Assembly (NCBI RefSeq): GCF_000151205.2
Contig: NC_016051.1
Span: forward strand, 1,922,001-1,986,000
Source: Thermococcus sp. AM4
GTDB lineage: Archaea > Methanobacteriota_B > Thermococci > Thermococcales > Thermococcaceae
DNA: 64,000 bases
Direction of reading: 5' to 3'
Shown: piece by piece, positions 42,876 through 50,892 of the stretch
Position numbering within the stretch: the first letter of the stretch is position 1
How the letters are laid out: the number at the start of each line of letters is the position of its first letter
The notes under the pieces: generated by a model
The model's database searches: none
The model's input: the letters and a program-made list of their open reading frames with translations, nothing else
What the model was told of the DNA's origin: nothing
Made by a program: the position numbers and the translations under genes

Positions 42876-44156
42876 AGAACGTTTACCTGCCAATCACCGT
42901 TGACCACATAGCAAGGGTAGAGGGCAAGGGTGGCGTCGAGATAGTCATCGGCGACGATGGGGTTAAGGAGGTCAAGCTCAACATCATAGAGGGGCCGCGC
43001 TTTTTCGAGGCCATAACCCTCGGCAAGAAGCTCGACGAGGCTCTCGCAGTTTACCCGAGGATATGCTCCTTCTGTTCAGCGGCGCACAAGCTCACCGCCG
43101 TGGAGGCGGCCGAGAAGGCGGTAAACTTTGAGCCGCGCGAGGAGATTCAGGCCCTGAGGGAGGTCCTCTACATCGGCGACATGATTGAGAGCCACGCTTT
43201 GCATCTCTACCTACTCGTCCTGCCGGACTACCTCGGTTACTCCGGACCGCTCCACATGGTTGATAAGTACAAAGGAGATAGGCATAGCGCTCGACCTCAA
43301 GAACCTTGGAAGCTGGATGATGGACGAGCTTGGCGCGCGGGCCATACACCAGGAGAACGTCGTTCTCGGAGGCTTTGGAAAGCTCCCAAGCAGGGAAATC
43401 CTCGAGAAGATGAAGGATAAACTTAAGGAGGCCCTTCCGAAGGCCGAATACACCTTCGAGCTGTTCGCCAAGCTTGAGCAGTACGAGGAGGTTGAGGGGC
43501 CGATAACGCACCTCGCCGTGAAGCCGAGGAACGACGTCTACGGAATCTACGGCGACTACATAAAGGCCAGCGACGGAAACGAGTTCCCGAGCGAGAGTTA
43601 TAGGGAGCACATAAAGGAGTTCGTAGTTGAGCACAGCTTCGCCAAGCACTCCCACTACCACGGAAAGCCCTTCATGGTCGGTGCCATCTCGCGCGTCGTC
43701 AACAACTGGAAGCTCCTCTACGGCAGGGCCAGGGAGCTTTACGATGCTCATAAGGAGCTTCTCCGCCCAACGAACCCCTTCGCCAACAACCTGGCTCAGG
43801 CCCTTGAGCTCGTCTACTTCATCGAGCGCGGAATCGATTTGCTTGACGAGGCCCTCGCGAAGTGGCCGATAAGGCCGAGGGACGAGGTAGCGGTGAAAGA
43901 CGGCTTCGGCGTCAGCACGACCGAGGCACCGCGCGGCGTTTTAGTGTACGCGCTCGAAGTAAAGGGCGGAAAGGTCGCCTACGCCGACATCATAACGCCA
44001 ACGGCCTTCAACCTCGCCATGATGGAGGAGCACGTCAGGATGATGGCCGAGAAGCACTACAACGACGACCCCGAGAGGATTAAGTTCCTCACCGAGATGG
44101 TGGTAAGGGCTTACGACCCATGCATCTCCTGTTCCGTGCACGTCGCGAAGCTCTGA
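42872..44156 (+). pseudogene. hyhL: Hydrogenase alpha (large) subunit, frameshifted as sequenced
   Basis: The first frame (42872 to about 43270) gives the N-terminal 133 residues with nickel ligands Cys65 and Cys68 (RICSFC). The second frame, one base later, gives the remaining 294 residues from KEIGIALD to the C-terminal ligands DPCISC. Joining them restores a normal subunit of about 427-428 residues. The break lies at TACAAAGGAG (43268-43277). It is either one extra A or two bases missing from a Lys-Lys pair. All other sequence looks intact, so sequencing error, a very recent mutation and recoding remain open. As read, the protein stops early at 43420 without half of the active site. Confidence 0.88.
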
Positions 44157-44212
44157 GCTCTTCTCAAATTTTTTTAAGGTATTTACCGAAACTACGTATA
44201 GGTGAAGGGGTA

Positions 44213-44428
44213 GTGGGAAAGATAACCATTCAGGTTGAAGTCCCTGATGAGTACGCAGAGACGTTTAGAAAAGAAGTGGAAGAAATCGCCCGCTTCTTAA
44301 GGAATAAAAAACGGCTTATGAAGAACATGAAAAAGCTTGAAGGGATTTTAAAGACAGACAAAACGTGGAAAGAGCTAAAGGAGGAGTATTATGAGGCACA
44401 CGTTGGTAGATACCTCCGTTCTGGTTGA
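44213..44428 (+). CDS. Antitoxin of hydrogenase-linked VapBC module
   Basis: A 71-residue protein. A short beta strand (ITIQVEVPDEY) precedes a charged helix, the pattern seen in other antitoxins here. GTG 44213 follows GGTGAAGGGG. It overlaps vapC by 38 bases. Confidence 0.65.
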   Translation: MGKITIQVEVPDEYAETFRKEVEEIARFLRNKKRLMKNMKKLEGILKTDKTWKELKEEYYEAHVGRYLRSG

Positions 44429-44819
44429 GTACCTGAAAGGCAACAAGAGAGCCGTTTCGTTAATATCCAACCTCCTTCAGAGTGGCGCTATCCTCTATAT
44501 TAATCCGATAATCTTCAGCGAAGTTGTTTACGTTGCGATGGGTTTCCTGTCAGGTAGGGCACCCAGAACGATTAAAGGAAACCCCGAAAGGCTCCCAGAT
44601 GGCCTCGATACGGTATTTATGATTCTCTCTGATTACGCGTTCATGGAAATTACCAGAGAAAGCATTACTATTGCCAAAAGGTTGATTAAGGAGTACGCCA
44701 TGCTCCCGAACGATGCACTAATCCTCGCGACATACATCGAGCACGGCTTTGCCTTAGCTACGCTCGACGAGGACTTCTTCGAACCGGCAAAGAAAGAAAA
44801 AGTTGAGCTGATTTCCTGA
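44391..44819 (+). CDS. VapC-type PIN-domain toxin
   Basis: A 142-residue PIN ribonuclease. LVDTSVLVEYL at the start gives the first aspartate and glutamate, LPNDALILA near 106 and ATLDEDF near 122 give the others. The module sits between hyhL and a convergent lipoprotein. Confidence 0.85.
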   Translation: MRHTLVDTSVLVEYLKGNKRAVSLISNLLQSGAILYINPIIFSEVVYVAMGFLSGRAPRTIKGNPERLPDGLDTVFMILSDYAFMEITRESITIAKRLIKEYAMLPNDALILATYIEHGFALATLDEDFFEPAKKEKVELIS

Positions 44820-44820
44820 A

Positions 44821-45537
44821 TCACTTTCCCGCCATCTTCTCGCAGGGGAAGTACACCTTCCCGACGAATCCCTCCCCAGCCGGACCAACGACGTAAACGT
44901 CGCCGACTGAGTACTTGTAGATTGCCGTAACGCTTCCGCTCTTTATTTTGCATATCTCCGGCAGGACGTAGGTGCCGTTCTTGAATTCAACAGTGGGAGC
45001 GTTGGCGATCTGAATGGGCCTCTGAATCATTATGGTGACGTTGAAGGTCTCGTTCCAGAGGGTTATCCTTTTCGGAGACCAACCAATGGGCCTGACGATG
45101 TAGTGCGTCCCGTTCTTCTCAACATCGTAGTTGACGACCATGTCAATGCTTTTCTCCGGTGTGCCCTCAATCCTGATGTCAACGCTCGTCGTTGAGCCGT
45201 TTTTCATGCGCACCAGTATTGACGCGAGGTTCTCGGGGTTATTGAAGCTGTAGTACGGGAGCATGTACACGTCGTCCGAGAGCCTGAATGCGGAGACGTT
45301 GAGAACGTCCGGGCTCGTCTTGATCAGTATCGCAGGATAGGAGTAATCCACGGCAACGTGTTTGTACCCGTTGAATTCAGCGTGAACGTGGAACATAACG
45401 GCGGTTACGTTGAGGCGGGGGTTGAAGGGAACCGCGTTGATCTTTACGGCGAAGTTCGTCTTGGTTTCCTCGTGCCCGAGGCATCCGGTCGACAGAACCA
45501 CGAACAGAAGCAGTAATGGAACGATTTTCCTGATCAT
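44821..45537 (-). CDS. Lipoprotein of unknown function
   Basis: A 238-residue secreted protein with a lipobox LSTGC at about 15-19. The mature part is beta-rich with many N-glycosylation sequons and no recognisable enzyme motif. Two cysteines near the C-terminus may pair. ATG 45537 follows AAGGGG; it is transcribed from a TATA element at 45585-45592. It ends one base from vapC, converging. Confidence 0.65.
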   Translation of the reverse strand: MIRKIVPLLLLFVVLSTGCLGHEETKTNFAVKINAVPFNPRLNVTAVMFHVHAEFNGYKHVAVDYSYPAILIKTSPDVLNVSAFRLSDDVYMLPYYSFNNPENLASILVRMKNGSTTSVDIRIEGTPEKSIDMVVNYDVEKNGTHYIVRPIGWSPKRITLWNETFNVTIMIQRPIQIANAPTVEFKNGTYVLPEICKIKSGSVTAIYKYSVGDVYVVGPAGEGFVGKVYFPCEKMAGK

Positions 45538-45584
45538 AACTATACGCCCCTTGCTGTGAAGACGACCATGACTATGTTCCTTAG

Positions 45585-45592
45585 TATATAAA
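45585..45592 (-). promoter_or_regulatory. TATA box of the lipoprotein gene
   Basis: On the minus strand this reads TTTATATA, about 50 bases before ATG 45537. The divergent maturation-protease gene has its own weaker element near 45608. Confidence 0.5.
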
Positions 45593-45644
45593 CGTTTTGG
45601 CAAGGCTCATAAACCCCCGGCGCAACTGTACTTTGTGAGGAAAG

Positions 45645-46088
45645 ATGGGAAGCCTTATCCTTGCCCTTGGGAACGAGCTGATGAAGGACGATGGAGCCGG
45701 CCTTAAAATCGGCAGAATCCTCGCGGAGAAGGGCTACAACGTTCTTGAGGTTGGGACAGACATCTTCATGCTTTCGAACCACTACAACGGCGAGGAGAGG
45801 CTGATAATCGTCGATGCGATACTGAGCGAGAAGTTCAAGCCGGGAGAGGTAATACACCTCAAAGGTGAGGAGGTCTTCGAGAAGCTGAGGGCGGAGATAA
45901 GGAGCGCACACTTCATGGGGGCGATAGACGGCCTCAAGCTTCTCATGAAGCTCGACGAGAGGCTCGCTAGGGCGGAGGTTCACTTCGTGGGAATAGTTGC
46001 GAAGGAGATCGACCTTGGAACCGAGCTCAGCGAAGAGGTTCGGGATGCGATACCAAGGGCCGTTAAGCTGATCGAGGAGCTTTATTAA
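45645..46088 (+). CDS. Hydrogenase maturation protease
   Basis: A 147-residue HycI/HybD-type endopeptidase that clips the C-terminal extension of a [NiFe] hydrogenase large subunit after nickel insertion. ALGNELMKDDGAG near 5 gives the first metal-binding acid, and IIVDAILSE near 55 the second; a conserved His follows near 93. Its location after the hyh operon suggests HyhL as the substrate, although other hydrogenases probably exist in the genome. Confidence 0.88.
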   Translation: MGSLILALGNELMKDDGAGLKIGRILAEKGYNVLEVGTDIFMLSNHYNGEERLIIVDAILSEKFKPGEVIHLKGEEVFEKLRAEIRSAHFMGAIDGLKLLMKLDERLARAEVHFVGIVAKEIDLGTELSEEVRDAIPRAVKLIEELY

Positions 46089-46118
46089 CTCGGGGGATAA
46101 CTTCAATTGGGTGATTCC

Positions 46119-46859
46119 ATGCTCCTGAAGGTTATCAAACACAGGGCACTGGAGCTCTCGTCAGGGCTTGAGCTTGTTGATTTTGGCTTCGCCCTGCCTT
46201 ACACGTGGATTCTCGTTGAAGGAGAAAGGGGCAGAGCCCTCGGGGTTGCGATGACCCTTCCCGAGGAAATTCAGCGCTACACGAACTCGATAGGTGAGCC
46301 CTCGATTGAGGCGTTCATCGAAAGGGCCGACAGTATGAACGTCATCGAGAGAACCCTTGGGCTCGCAGCGATTAATGCTATTTCTCAGTACCATATTGAC
46401 CTAAGCAACGCTGAAAAAACCGATGTTCTGGAGCTCCTGCCCGAAAGGCCCGGAAAGGTGGCCTTAATCGGCAACATGCCTCCTCTGGCGAAGGAGCTTC
46501 GGGAAAGGGGTTATGAGCTCTACGTCTTTGAGAGGAATCCCAAGCTGTGGGACAGGGAGACGCTCAGCGACACCCTCGAGTACCACCTGCTTCCCGAAAT
46601 GGACGTTGTGATAGCGAGCGCGAGCTGTCTCGTGAACGGAACGATAGACCTTCTCCTCGACAGGGCAAAACGGGCGGAACTCTTCGTCCTGACCGGGCCG
46701 ACGGGACAGCTTTTACCGGAGTTCCTCAGTGGAACGCGCGTTACCCATCTGGCTTCTATGAAGGTGATCGATATCGGAAAGGCCCTCCTCGGCCTCAAGC
46801 TCGGCTCCTTCAGGGGCTTTGAGAAGGGGAACGTCAAGTACGTGGTCGAGGTCGAATGA
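46119..46859 (+). CDS. DUF364 family protein
   Basis: A 246-residue protein. The N-terminal 90 residues are an uncharacterised domain (LPEEIQRYTN), followed by the Rossmann-like DUF364 core with ALIGNMPPLAKEL near 108, VVIASASCLVNGT near 167 and LTGPTGQLLPE near 192. Proposed for the family: heavy-metal chelation or cofactor chemistry. ATG 46119 follows GGTGATTCC. Its end overlaps the convergent trmO by 26 bases. Confidence 0.8.
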   Translation: MLLKVIKHRALELSSGLELVDFGFALPYTWILVEGERGRALGVAMTLPEEIQRYTNSIGEPSIEAFIERADSMNVIERTLGLAAINAISQYHIDLSNAEKTDVLELLPERPGKVALIGNMPPLAKELRERGYELYVFERNPKLWDRETLSDTLEYHLLPEMDVVIASASCLVNGTIDLLLDRAKRAELFVLTGPTGQLLPEFLSGTRVTHLASMKVIDIGKALLGLKLGSFRGFEKGNVKYVVEVE

Positions 46860-47331
46860 ACCTCCCGTCGTCCCTCGTTTTTTCGAGCCTGTGAACCCTC
46901 TCCTCAAGCCAGCCGATTCTCTCAACTTCCCTGACGTCGAACTCGGGCACGTAGGGCTTTATGTCGAGGACAGGGGTTCCATCGACGATATCAACGTCCT
47001 CAATGTGCAGAACGTTCCCCTCGACGCGGACGAGCCTCACCACAGAAATCCCAATCGGGTTCGGCCTGCTCGGTGCCCTCGTCGCGAAGACGCCGTGTTC
47101 TTCCTCGTCCATGTACGGCCTGACGAGTAACTTCCCCTTCCCCGCTAGGTGGAAGTGGTAGACCAGGATTATGTGTGAGAATCCATCGAGGTCTTTCAGT
47201 CCCGCGGCGTACTCGGGGAAGACCTCAACCCATCCCTTAATCCCCTTTGCGGCCGAGGCCTGAATAGGAACGCCCTTCGGCTCCTTAAACGGGCTGTGTA
47301 TCACTCCAATCGCTCGATATTTGAACTCCAT
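46834..47331 (-). CDS. trmO: tRNA N6-threonylcarbamoyladenosine methyltransferase TrmO
   Basis: A 165-residue beta-barrel SAM enzyme of the TsaA/YaeB family. It shows IGVIHSPFKEPKGVP at the start, the LDGFSHIILVYHFH block near 48, FATRAPSRPNPIG near 82 and the DGTPVLDIKPY motif near 116. It adds a methyl group to t6A37 of certain tRNAs. Length is typical for archaea, without the bacterial C-terminal extension. Confidence 0.9.
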   Translation of the reverse strand: MEFKYRAIGVIHSPFKEPKGVPIQASAAKGIKGWVEVFPEYAAGLKDLDGFSHIILVYHFHLAGKGKLLVRPYMDEEEHGVFATRAPSRPNPIGISVVRLVRVEGNVLHIEDVDIVDGTPVLDIKPYVPEFDVREVERIGWLEERVHRLEKTRDDGRFIRPRPRT

Positions 47332-47372
47332 TTCAAATCCCCATCGAATTTGGGAATTAGCTTAAAAAGGCT

Positions 47373-47903
47373 TTACTTGAGGAACTCCCACAGCCTCTTG
47401 AGGAACTCCGTTTTTCTGCCCTTTTCAGTTATGAAGCGCAGGATTTTGAGTTCCTCGATGGTGGCGTCGCTTATTGGGACTTTCCTGCACGCTTCCCTCA
47501 CATCCCTGCTTTCTGCAAGGGCGTTAACGACCTTCCAGCCGTCGGGAAAGAGGGCGTTGAAGTACCTCTTAAGCCACCTCCCGTCAATCGAGCGGACGAA
47601 GAGCTCACCCTCTCGCGAAAGGCGGTAGTAGGTGTGGTGCTTGTGAACCTCGAAGGCCTTCTTGAAGCGCGCCTTACTTCTTTTTATCGCGCTCCCAGAG
47701 TCGCGCTCAATCAAACGAAGCTCGAGGAGGTCGTTTATCGCGTCTTCGATGAGCTCAAGGGGTAAACCGCTCACCTTCGCCATCATCTTGGCGTAGTCAA
47801 CCCCTGCTTTCTTCAGATGGACGAGAACGTAGAGGTGAACAGGCAGGAGCTCAAGGCCTCGGTATGAACCGAGGTGTTCTCCTCGCGTATTTCCGCCACC
47901 CAT
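47373..47903 (-). CDS. DUF2250 winged-helix protein
   Basis: A 176-residue protein with a DUF2250-type winged helix (about 20-115: LLPVHLYVLVHL, LELIEDAINDLLELRLIER, then TYYRLSREGE). A helical tail follows with IEELKILRFI, as in a coiled or dimer domain. Probably a transcriptional regulator. The start is uncertain; ATG 47903 overlaps the upstream methyltransferase gene by 53 bases. Confidence 0.7.
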   Translation of the reverse strand: MGGGNTRGEHLGSYRGLELLPVHLYVLVHLKKAGVDYAKMMAKVSGLPLELIEDAINDLLELRLIERDSGSAIKRSKARFKKAFEVHKHHTYYRLSREGELFVRSIDGRWLKRYFNALFPDGWKVVNALAESRDVREACRKVPISDATIEELKILRFITEKGRKTEFLKRLWEFLK

Positions 47904-48282
47904 CGCCGAACCGCTCCTCAAGGACCTTCTCCTCATCGCCTATAAACTTCACCACGGCGAACCAGTAAACCATGGGTAAGCCGAGCATGAAGCCTCCTAT
48001 GGTGAGGGAGAAGCCGGGGATTATCAGGAGGCCCCAGATTGAGTATATCGGGTGCCTGACGCGGGAATAACAGCCTTCAGTCAGCAGTTCGCCTTTTCGG
48101 TAAGCCCTTGAAACCTGAAGGTAGCAGATGAGCCACAGTGCGACTCCGACGATAACGAGAAAGGCCCCAACTTCCGGGAATCGCAGAGTCTGGAGCCCAA
48201 GGGCGGAGTTCAGGTAGAAGGAGATGAGCGCGTAGGGAAAAGCGAAAAGCGCCACCTTCGGCTCTATCCCGAGGAACTTCAT
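47851..48282 (-). CDS. Isoprenylcysteine/phospholipid methyltransferase family protein
   Basis: A 143-residue membrane protein with about four spans. The ICMT-type motif RHPIYSIWGLL near 75 and a C-terminal DEEKVLEERFG...YARRTPRF are typical of the SAM-dependent membrane methyltransferases in this family. The substrate in archaea is unknown, perhaps a lipid or prenylated molecule. Start three bases after the upstream stop. Confidence 0.8.
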   Translation of the reverse strand: MKFLGIEPKVALFAFPYALISFYLNSALGLQTLRFPEVGAFLVIVGVALWLICYLQVSRAYRKGELLTEGCYSRVRHPIYSIWGLLIIPGFSLTIGGFMLGLPMVYWFAVVKFIGDEEKVLEERFGDGWRKYARRTPRFIPRP

Positions 48283-48285
48283 CGC

Positions 48286-48696
48286 TCACTCCTCGATTGG
48301 GGGCTTTTCGGCCTTCTTCGCCTGCACCTGCTCCCAGAGGTCGTCGAAGTTCTCAATGAGCCTCTGCAGGGCGAGCTTCAAATCTCTCGTCCTCGTGAAG
48401 AAGGCGACCTTGTTGGTCTTGTCGCGAATCCTCAGGAAGTTCGGCCCCATCCTGAAAGCCGCAAGAACGTCAACGTCAAGGAGCTGGCTTACGACGGCCT
48501 TGAACTTTCTCGGGTCGCCGTGGCCTTCGTCGTGCTCTTCTTCAAAATCTTTAGCTTTGTTCGGCCTCTTCTCGATGAGCCTCACGCTTCCATCTTCGCA
48601 GACTTCATAGATTGCGAAGAACTCCGAATCTCCGTAGTGGGCATCAATAAGGTGTTCATCGTCCTCCATTCCGAACGCGACTTTGAGGCACCTCAT
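48286..48696 (-). CDS. NifX/NafY-like protein 3
   Basis: A 136-residue protein that resembles the NifB/NifX/NafY fold: an early acidic loop (DAHYGDSEFFAIYE), then a strand-helix core with VSQLLDVDVLAAF and a helical tail. It lacks the Gly-Arg tail seen in the two relatives at 49415 and 53095. It may bind an iron-sulfur or molybdenum-type cofactor. GGTGATGCTT precedes ATG 48696. No palindrome of the 49375 type precedes it. Confidence 0.65.
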   Translation of the reverse strand: MRCLKVAFGMEDDEHLIDAHYGDSEFFAIYEVCEDGSVRLIEKRPNKAKDFEEEHDEGHGDPRKFKAVVSQLLDVDVLAAFRMGPNFLRIRDKTNKVAFFTRTRDLKLALQRLIENFDDLWEQVQAKKAEKPPIEE

Positions 48697-48751
48697 AAGC
48701 ATCACCGCTGAAAGCTCGCGGGGCCCTTTAAAAAGATTTAGGGGAGCCTAA

Positions 48752-49228
48752 TCACAGGTCGATGTCCTCGAACCACTGCTCGATTAAATCCTCTGGAATC
48801 TCTTCCTCTTCAACGCTCTCCTGCATGAACTCCCACATCTCGAGGTGCCTCCTCAGGATTTCGGCGTGCTCCCTGCTTATCTCTGCCAGCCAGCGGAAGA
48901 GCCTCCTCGTCTTCTCGGATTTGGCCTTCATGCTCAGCTCCGAGTAAAGCCTTGCCGTCGCTTCCTCCGCGTCGATGGCGTAGCGGTAGTAGTCCTCGAC
49001 GGTCGCTTCCGGGTCTGTGAGGGCTTTCTCAAGGAACCCCAGTGCGACTTCAACTTCCTTCATCCCCTTGGTGTTGGGCGGCACGTCCACTTCCCTGAGC
49101 AGCTTTGCGTTCCTCTCCGCGTGGTTCGCTAGCAGTTTGAGGTCGTCTTTGAAGTCCCTCGGGACGAGCGGGAGCAACGCCCTGTAAACCTCGGCCTTCC
49201 GGATCTCTATCCTCTCCAGAGCCTTCAT
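48752..49228 (-). CDS. Ferritin-like/rubrerythrin-family protein
   Basis: A 158-residue four-helix-bundle protein. Helix motifs with possible metal ligands are EVYRALLPL near 14, LLANHAERN near 35, IDAEEATARLYSEL near 90, and EISREHAEILRRH near 118, like the E...ExxH pairs of di-iron ferritin-like proteins. The rubredoxin tail of true rubrerythrin is absent; the C-terminus is acidic. It may handle iron or oxidative stress. Its promoter carries a match to the Fe-S palindrome. Confidence 0.78.
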   Translation of the reverse strand: MKALERIEIRKAEVYRALLPLVPRDFKDDLKLLANHAERNAKLLREVDVPPNTKGMKEVEVALGFLEKALTDPEATVEDYYRYAIDAEEATARLYSELSMKAKSEKTRRLFRWLAEISREHAEILRRHLEMWEFMQESVEEEEIPEDLIEQWFEDIDL

Positions 49229-49275
49229 GACCACCACCGATAATTTAATAACGAAAGGTTATATAAACTTTTTTG

Positions 49276-49289
49276 CGTGCTTATGCAGG
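49276..49289. promoter_or_regulatory. Palindrome copy A (11/14) before the ferritin-like gene
   Basis: CGTGCTTATGCAGG matches TGTGCATATGCACA at 11 of 14 positions. It lies just upstream (on the minus strand) of the TATA element TTTATATAAC at about 49259-49268, which serves the ferritin-like gene. Confidence 0.45.
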
Positions 49290-49362
49290 TGAAAGGGCGG
49301 GATGGCTTTTCTGGGCTGTTCTTGTGATTGGGCATAGGGCTTTCTCAAACCGCATCGAAAAG

Positions 49363-49388
49363 CTTTTAAATGTATGTGCATATGCACA
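49363..49388 (+). promoter_or_regulatory. TATA box and perfect palindrome copy B before NifX-like 1
   Basis: CTTTTAAAT (49363-49371) is followed after three bases by the perfect 14-base palindrome TGTGCATATGCACA (49375-49388). The palindrome falls between TATA and the predicted transcription start near 49392, a position that suits repression. Confidence 0.65.
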
Positions 49389-49414
49389 GAATAGAATGTG
49401 AGGAGGTGGTTGAG

Positions 49415-50011
49415 ATGAGGATCGCGGTGCCGACGAACGGTGGCGGGCTCGAGGACACGGTTGCACCGGTCTTCGCAAGGGCCCCGGCCTTCGCAATCAT
49501 TGACGTTGAGGGAGAGGAGATCAAGAACGTGAGGGTGATCCAGAATCCAGCCGCAAACGCGGCCGGCGGAGCGGGACCGCTCGCAGTTCAGACACTCATA
49601 AACGAGGGCGTCGAGGCCATAGTCGCTCCGCAGGTCGGGCCGAATGCCCTCGGAGCCATCCAGGCCGCGGGAATAAGGCTCTACCAGGTCGCCCCGGGAA
49701 CCCCCGTTGAGGAGGCCGTCAAGGTCGTGACCAGCGGAACTGCCCAGACAACGGCGACGGCCCCGGTTGCTCCGGCCTACGGACCGTATCCTGCCGCTCC
49801 GACGGTTGCTCCTGTTACTCCAGCGTACCCGGCTTATCCGGCCTACGGCTTCGGCCCTGGAAGGGGTTGGGGCCGCGGCTGGGGAAGAGGACGCGGATGG
49901 GGCCGTGGATGGGGCAGAGGCGGAAGAGGCTGGGGAGCGAGGCTCGGCTACTGCCCCTGGACAGGCCAGCCCAGCAGGAGAGCCCTTCGCTGGCTCTACG
50001 GCTGGTGGTGA
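49415..50011 (+). CDS. NifX-like protein 1 with Gly-Arg-Trp-rich tail
   Basis: A 198-residue protein. Residues 1-110 form a NifX/NifB-like domain: RIAVPTNGGGLEDTVAPVFARAP, then the GAGPLAVQTLINEGVEAIV block. A proline/alanine/tyrosine-rich linker follows, and then a tail of GRGWGRG repeats ending in CPWTGQPSRRALRWLYGWW. Such proteins accompany Mrp/NBP35-type ATPases and DUF134 regulators in archaea and are thought to bind iron-sulfur or molybdenum cofactors. ATG 49415 follows GAGGAGGTGG. The frame is open to 49370, but that covers the operator. Confidence 0.8.
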   Translation: MRIAVPTNGGGLEDTVAPVFARAPAFAIIDVEGEEIKNVRVIQNPAANAAGGAGPLAVQTLINEGVEAIVAPQVGPNALGAIQAAGIRLYQVAPGTPVEEAVKVVTSGTAQTTATAPVAPAYGPYPAAPTVAPVTPAYPAYPAYGFGPGRGWGRGWGRGRGWGRGWGRGGRGWGARLGYCPWTGQPSRRALRWLYGWW

Positions 50012-50042
50012 GTCCTTTCTTTTAAATTTTGGAGGGTGAACG

Positions 50043-50279
50043 ATGCCGCGCGGTATGGGCAGGGGCTATGGCAGGCGTTTTGGCGGGCCGTATCCTGGCT
50101 ATCGGTTCTTTCCGTTCTGGGGTTTCTACGGGCTAATCGATTTGATCCTGCTTTTGCTCATGCTCTACGTTCTGTTCAAGCTCTTCCTCGTGGCCTCGGT
50201 CTACGTCGTGGCCCTCGTGGTGCTGTGGCTCATCAGGAGCGCACTCAGACCGGGCAGGGGTTTCTTTGGCCCCTGGTGA
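50043..50279 (+). CDS. Small Gly-Arg-rich membrane protein
   Basis: A 78-residue protein. The first 20 residues (MPRGMGRGYGRRFGG) repeat the Gly-Arg theme of the preceding protein, then two hydrophobic spans follow (about 28-46 and 48-66) and a basic end. It starts 31 bases after NifX-like 1 with GGAGGGTGA, so it is probably co-transcribed. A membrane anchor for the Gly-Arg-tailed partner is a guess. Confidence 0.65.
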   Translation: MPRGMGRGYGRRFGGPYPGYRFFPFWGFYGLIDLILLLLMLYVLFKLFLVASVYVVALVVLWLIRSALRPGRGFFGPW

Positions 50280-50346
50280 TACCTTTTCATTTCCATGCGA
50301 TCGAAACATTAAAGTACTTTAAAACAGAGAAAGACTTGGTGGTCTT

Positions 50347-50535
50347 ATGCGCGGGCCATTCCCGGATCAGGTTACCGTTAAGAGGTCTGAGATGCTTGCC
50401 GAAGAGAAGCAGAAAAGGTTTCTGCGTGAGAGCGAAGAACCCGGAGGGGAGTCAATCCTGGAAACCGCTGTGGTTGTCATACTCGGACTGCTCGTTTTCG
50501 GGTTCGTGATCTTCGTCCTGAAGAACTACCTGTGA
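50347..50535 (+). CDS. Small single-span membrane protein
   Basis: A 62-residue protein with a charged N-terminal half and one membrane span near 38-58. ATG 50347 follows GGTGGTCTT. TATA-like sequence ATTAAAGTACTTTAAAA lies just upstream (near 50310-50326), so it may have its own promoter. No family recognised. Confidence 0.55.
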   Translation: MRGPFPDQVTVKRSEMLAEEKQKRFLRESEEPGGESILETAVVVILGLLVFGFVIFVLKNYL

Positions 50536-50575
50536 GTTCCTTCCCCTTCTCGATTTGTCTGACTGGGGTGGTTTC

Positions 50576-50884
50576 ATGGCGGTTATGAGGCTCTGGCATG
50601 GGAAGGTTCCATTGGACAAGGCCGATGAGTACGAGCGTTTCCTGATCGAGAGGGCCCTTCCGGATTACGGCTCCGTCGAGGGCCTGCTGAAGCTCTACTT
50701 CACGCGGAGGAATGAAGGGAGCATAGCCCACTTCCTCCTCGTCACTGTGTGGGATTCTATGGAATCTATAAAGCGCTTTGCTGGGGACAGGCCCGAGCTG
50801 GCGAAGTACTACCCGGAGGACGACGAATTCCTGCTGGAAAAGGAAAAGTACGTCCAGCACTACGAGATCTTCTACGAGAAATGA
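50576..50884 (+). CDS. ABM-type dimeric alpha-beta barrel protein
   Basis: A 102-residue protein of the antibiotic biosynthesis monooxygenase-like fold: VMRLWHGKV at the start, DEYERFLIERALPDY, then HFLLVTVWDSMESIKRFAG, ending FYEK. Such proteins are often heme-degrading or quinone monooxygenases, but the active-site residues are not diagnostic here. ATG 50576 follows GGGGTGG. Convergent with sufB. Confidence 0.75.
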   Translation: MAVMRLWHGKVPLDKADEYERFLIERALPDYGSVEGLLKLYFTRRNEGSIAHFLLVTVWDSMESIKRFAGDRPELAKYYPEDDEFLLEKEKYVQHYEIFYEK

Positions 50885-50892
50885 AGAGGGGC

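Noticed and set aside
43092-43751. Antisense frame opposite hyhL
   Set aside because: It overlaps the conserved hydrogenase sequence and has no ribosome site or family.
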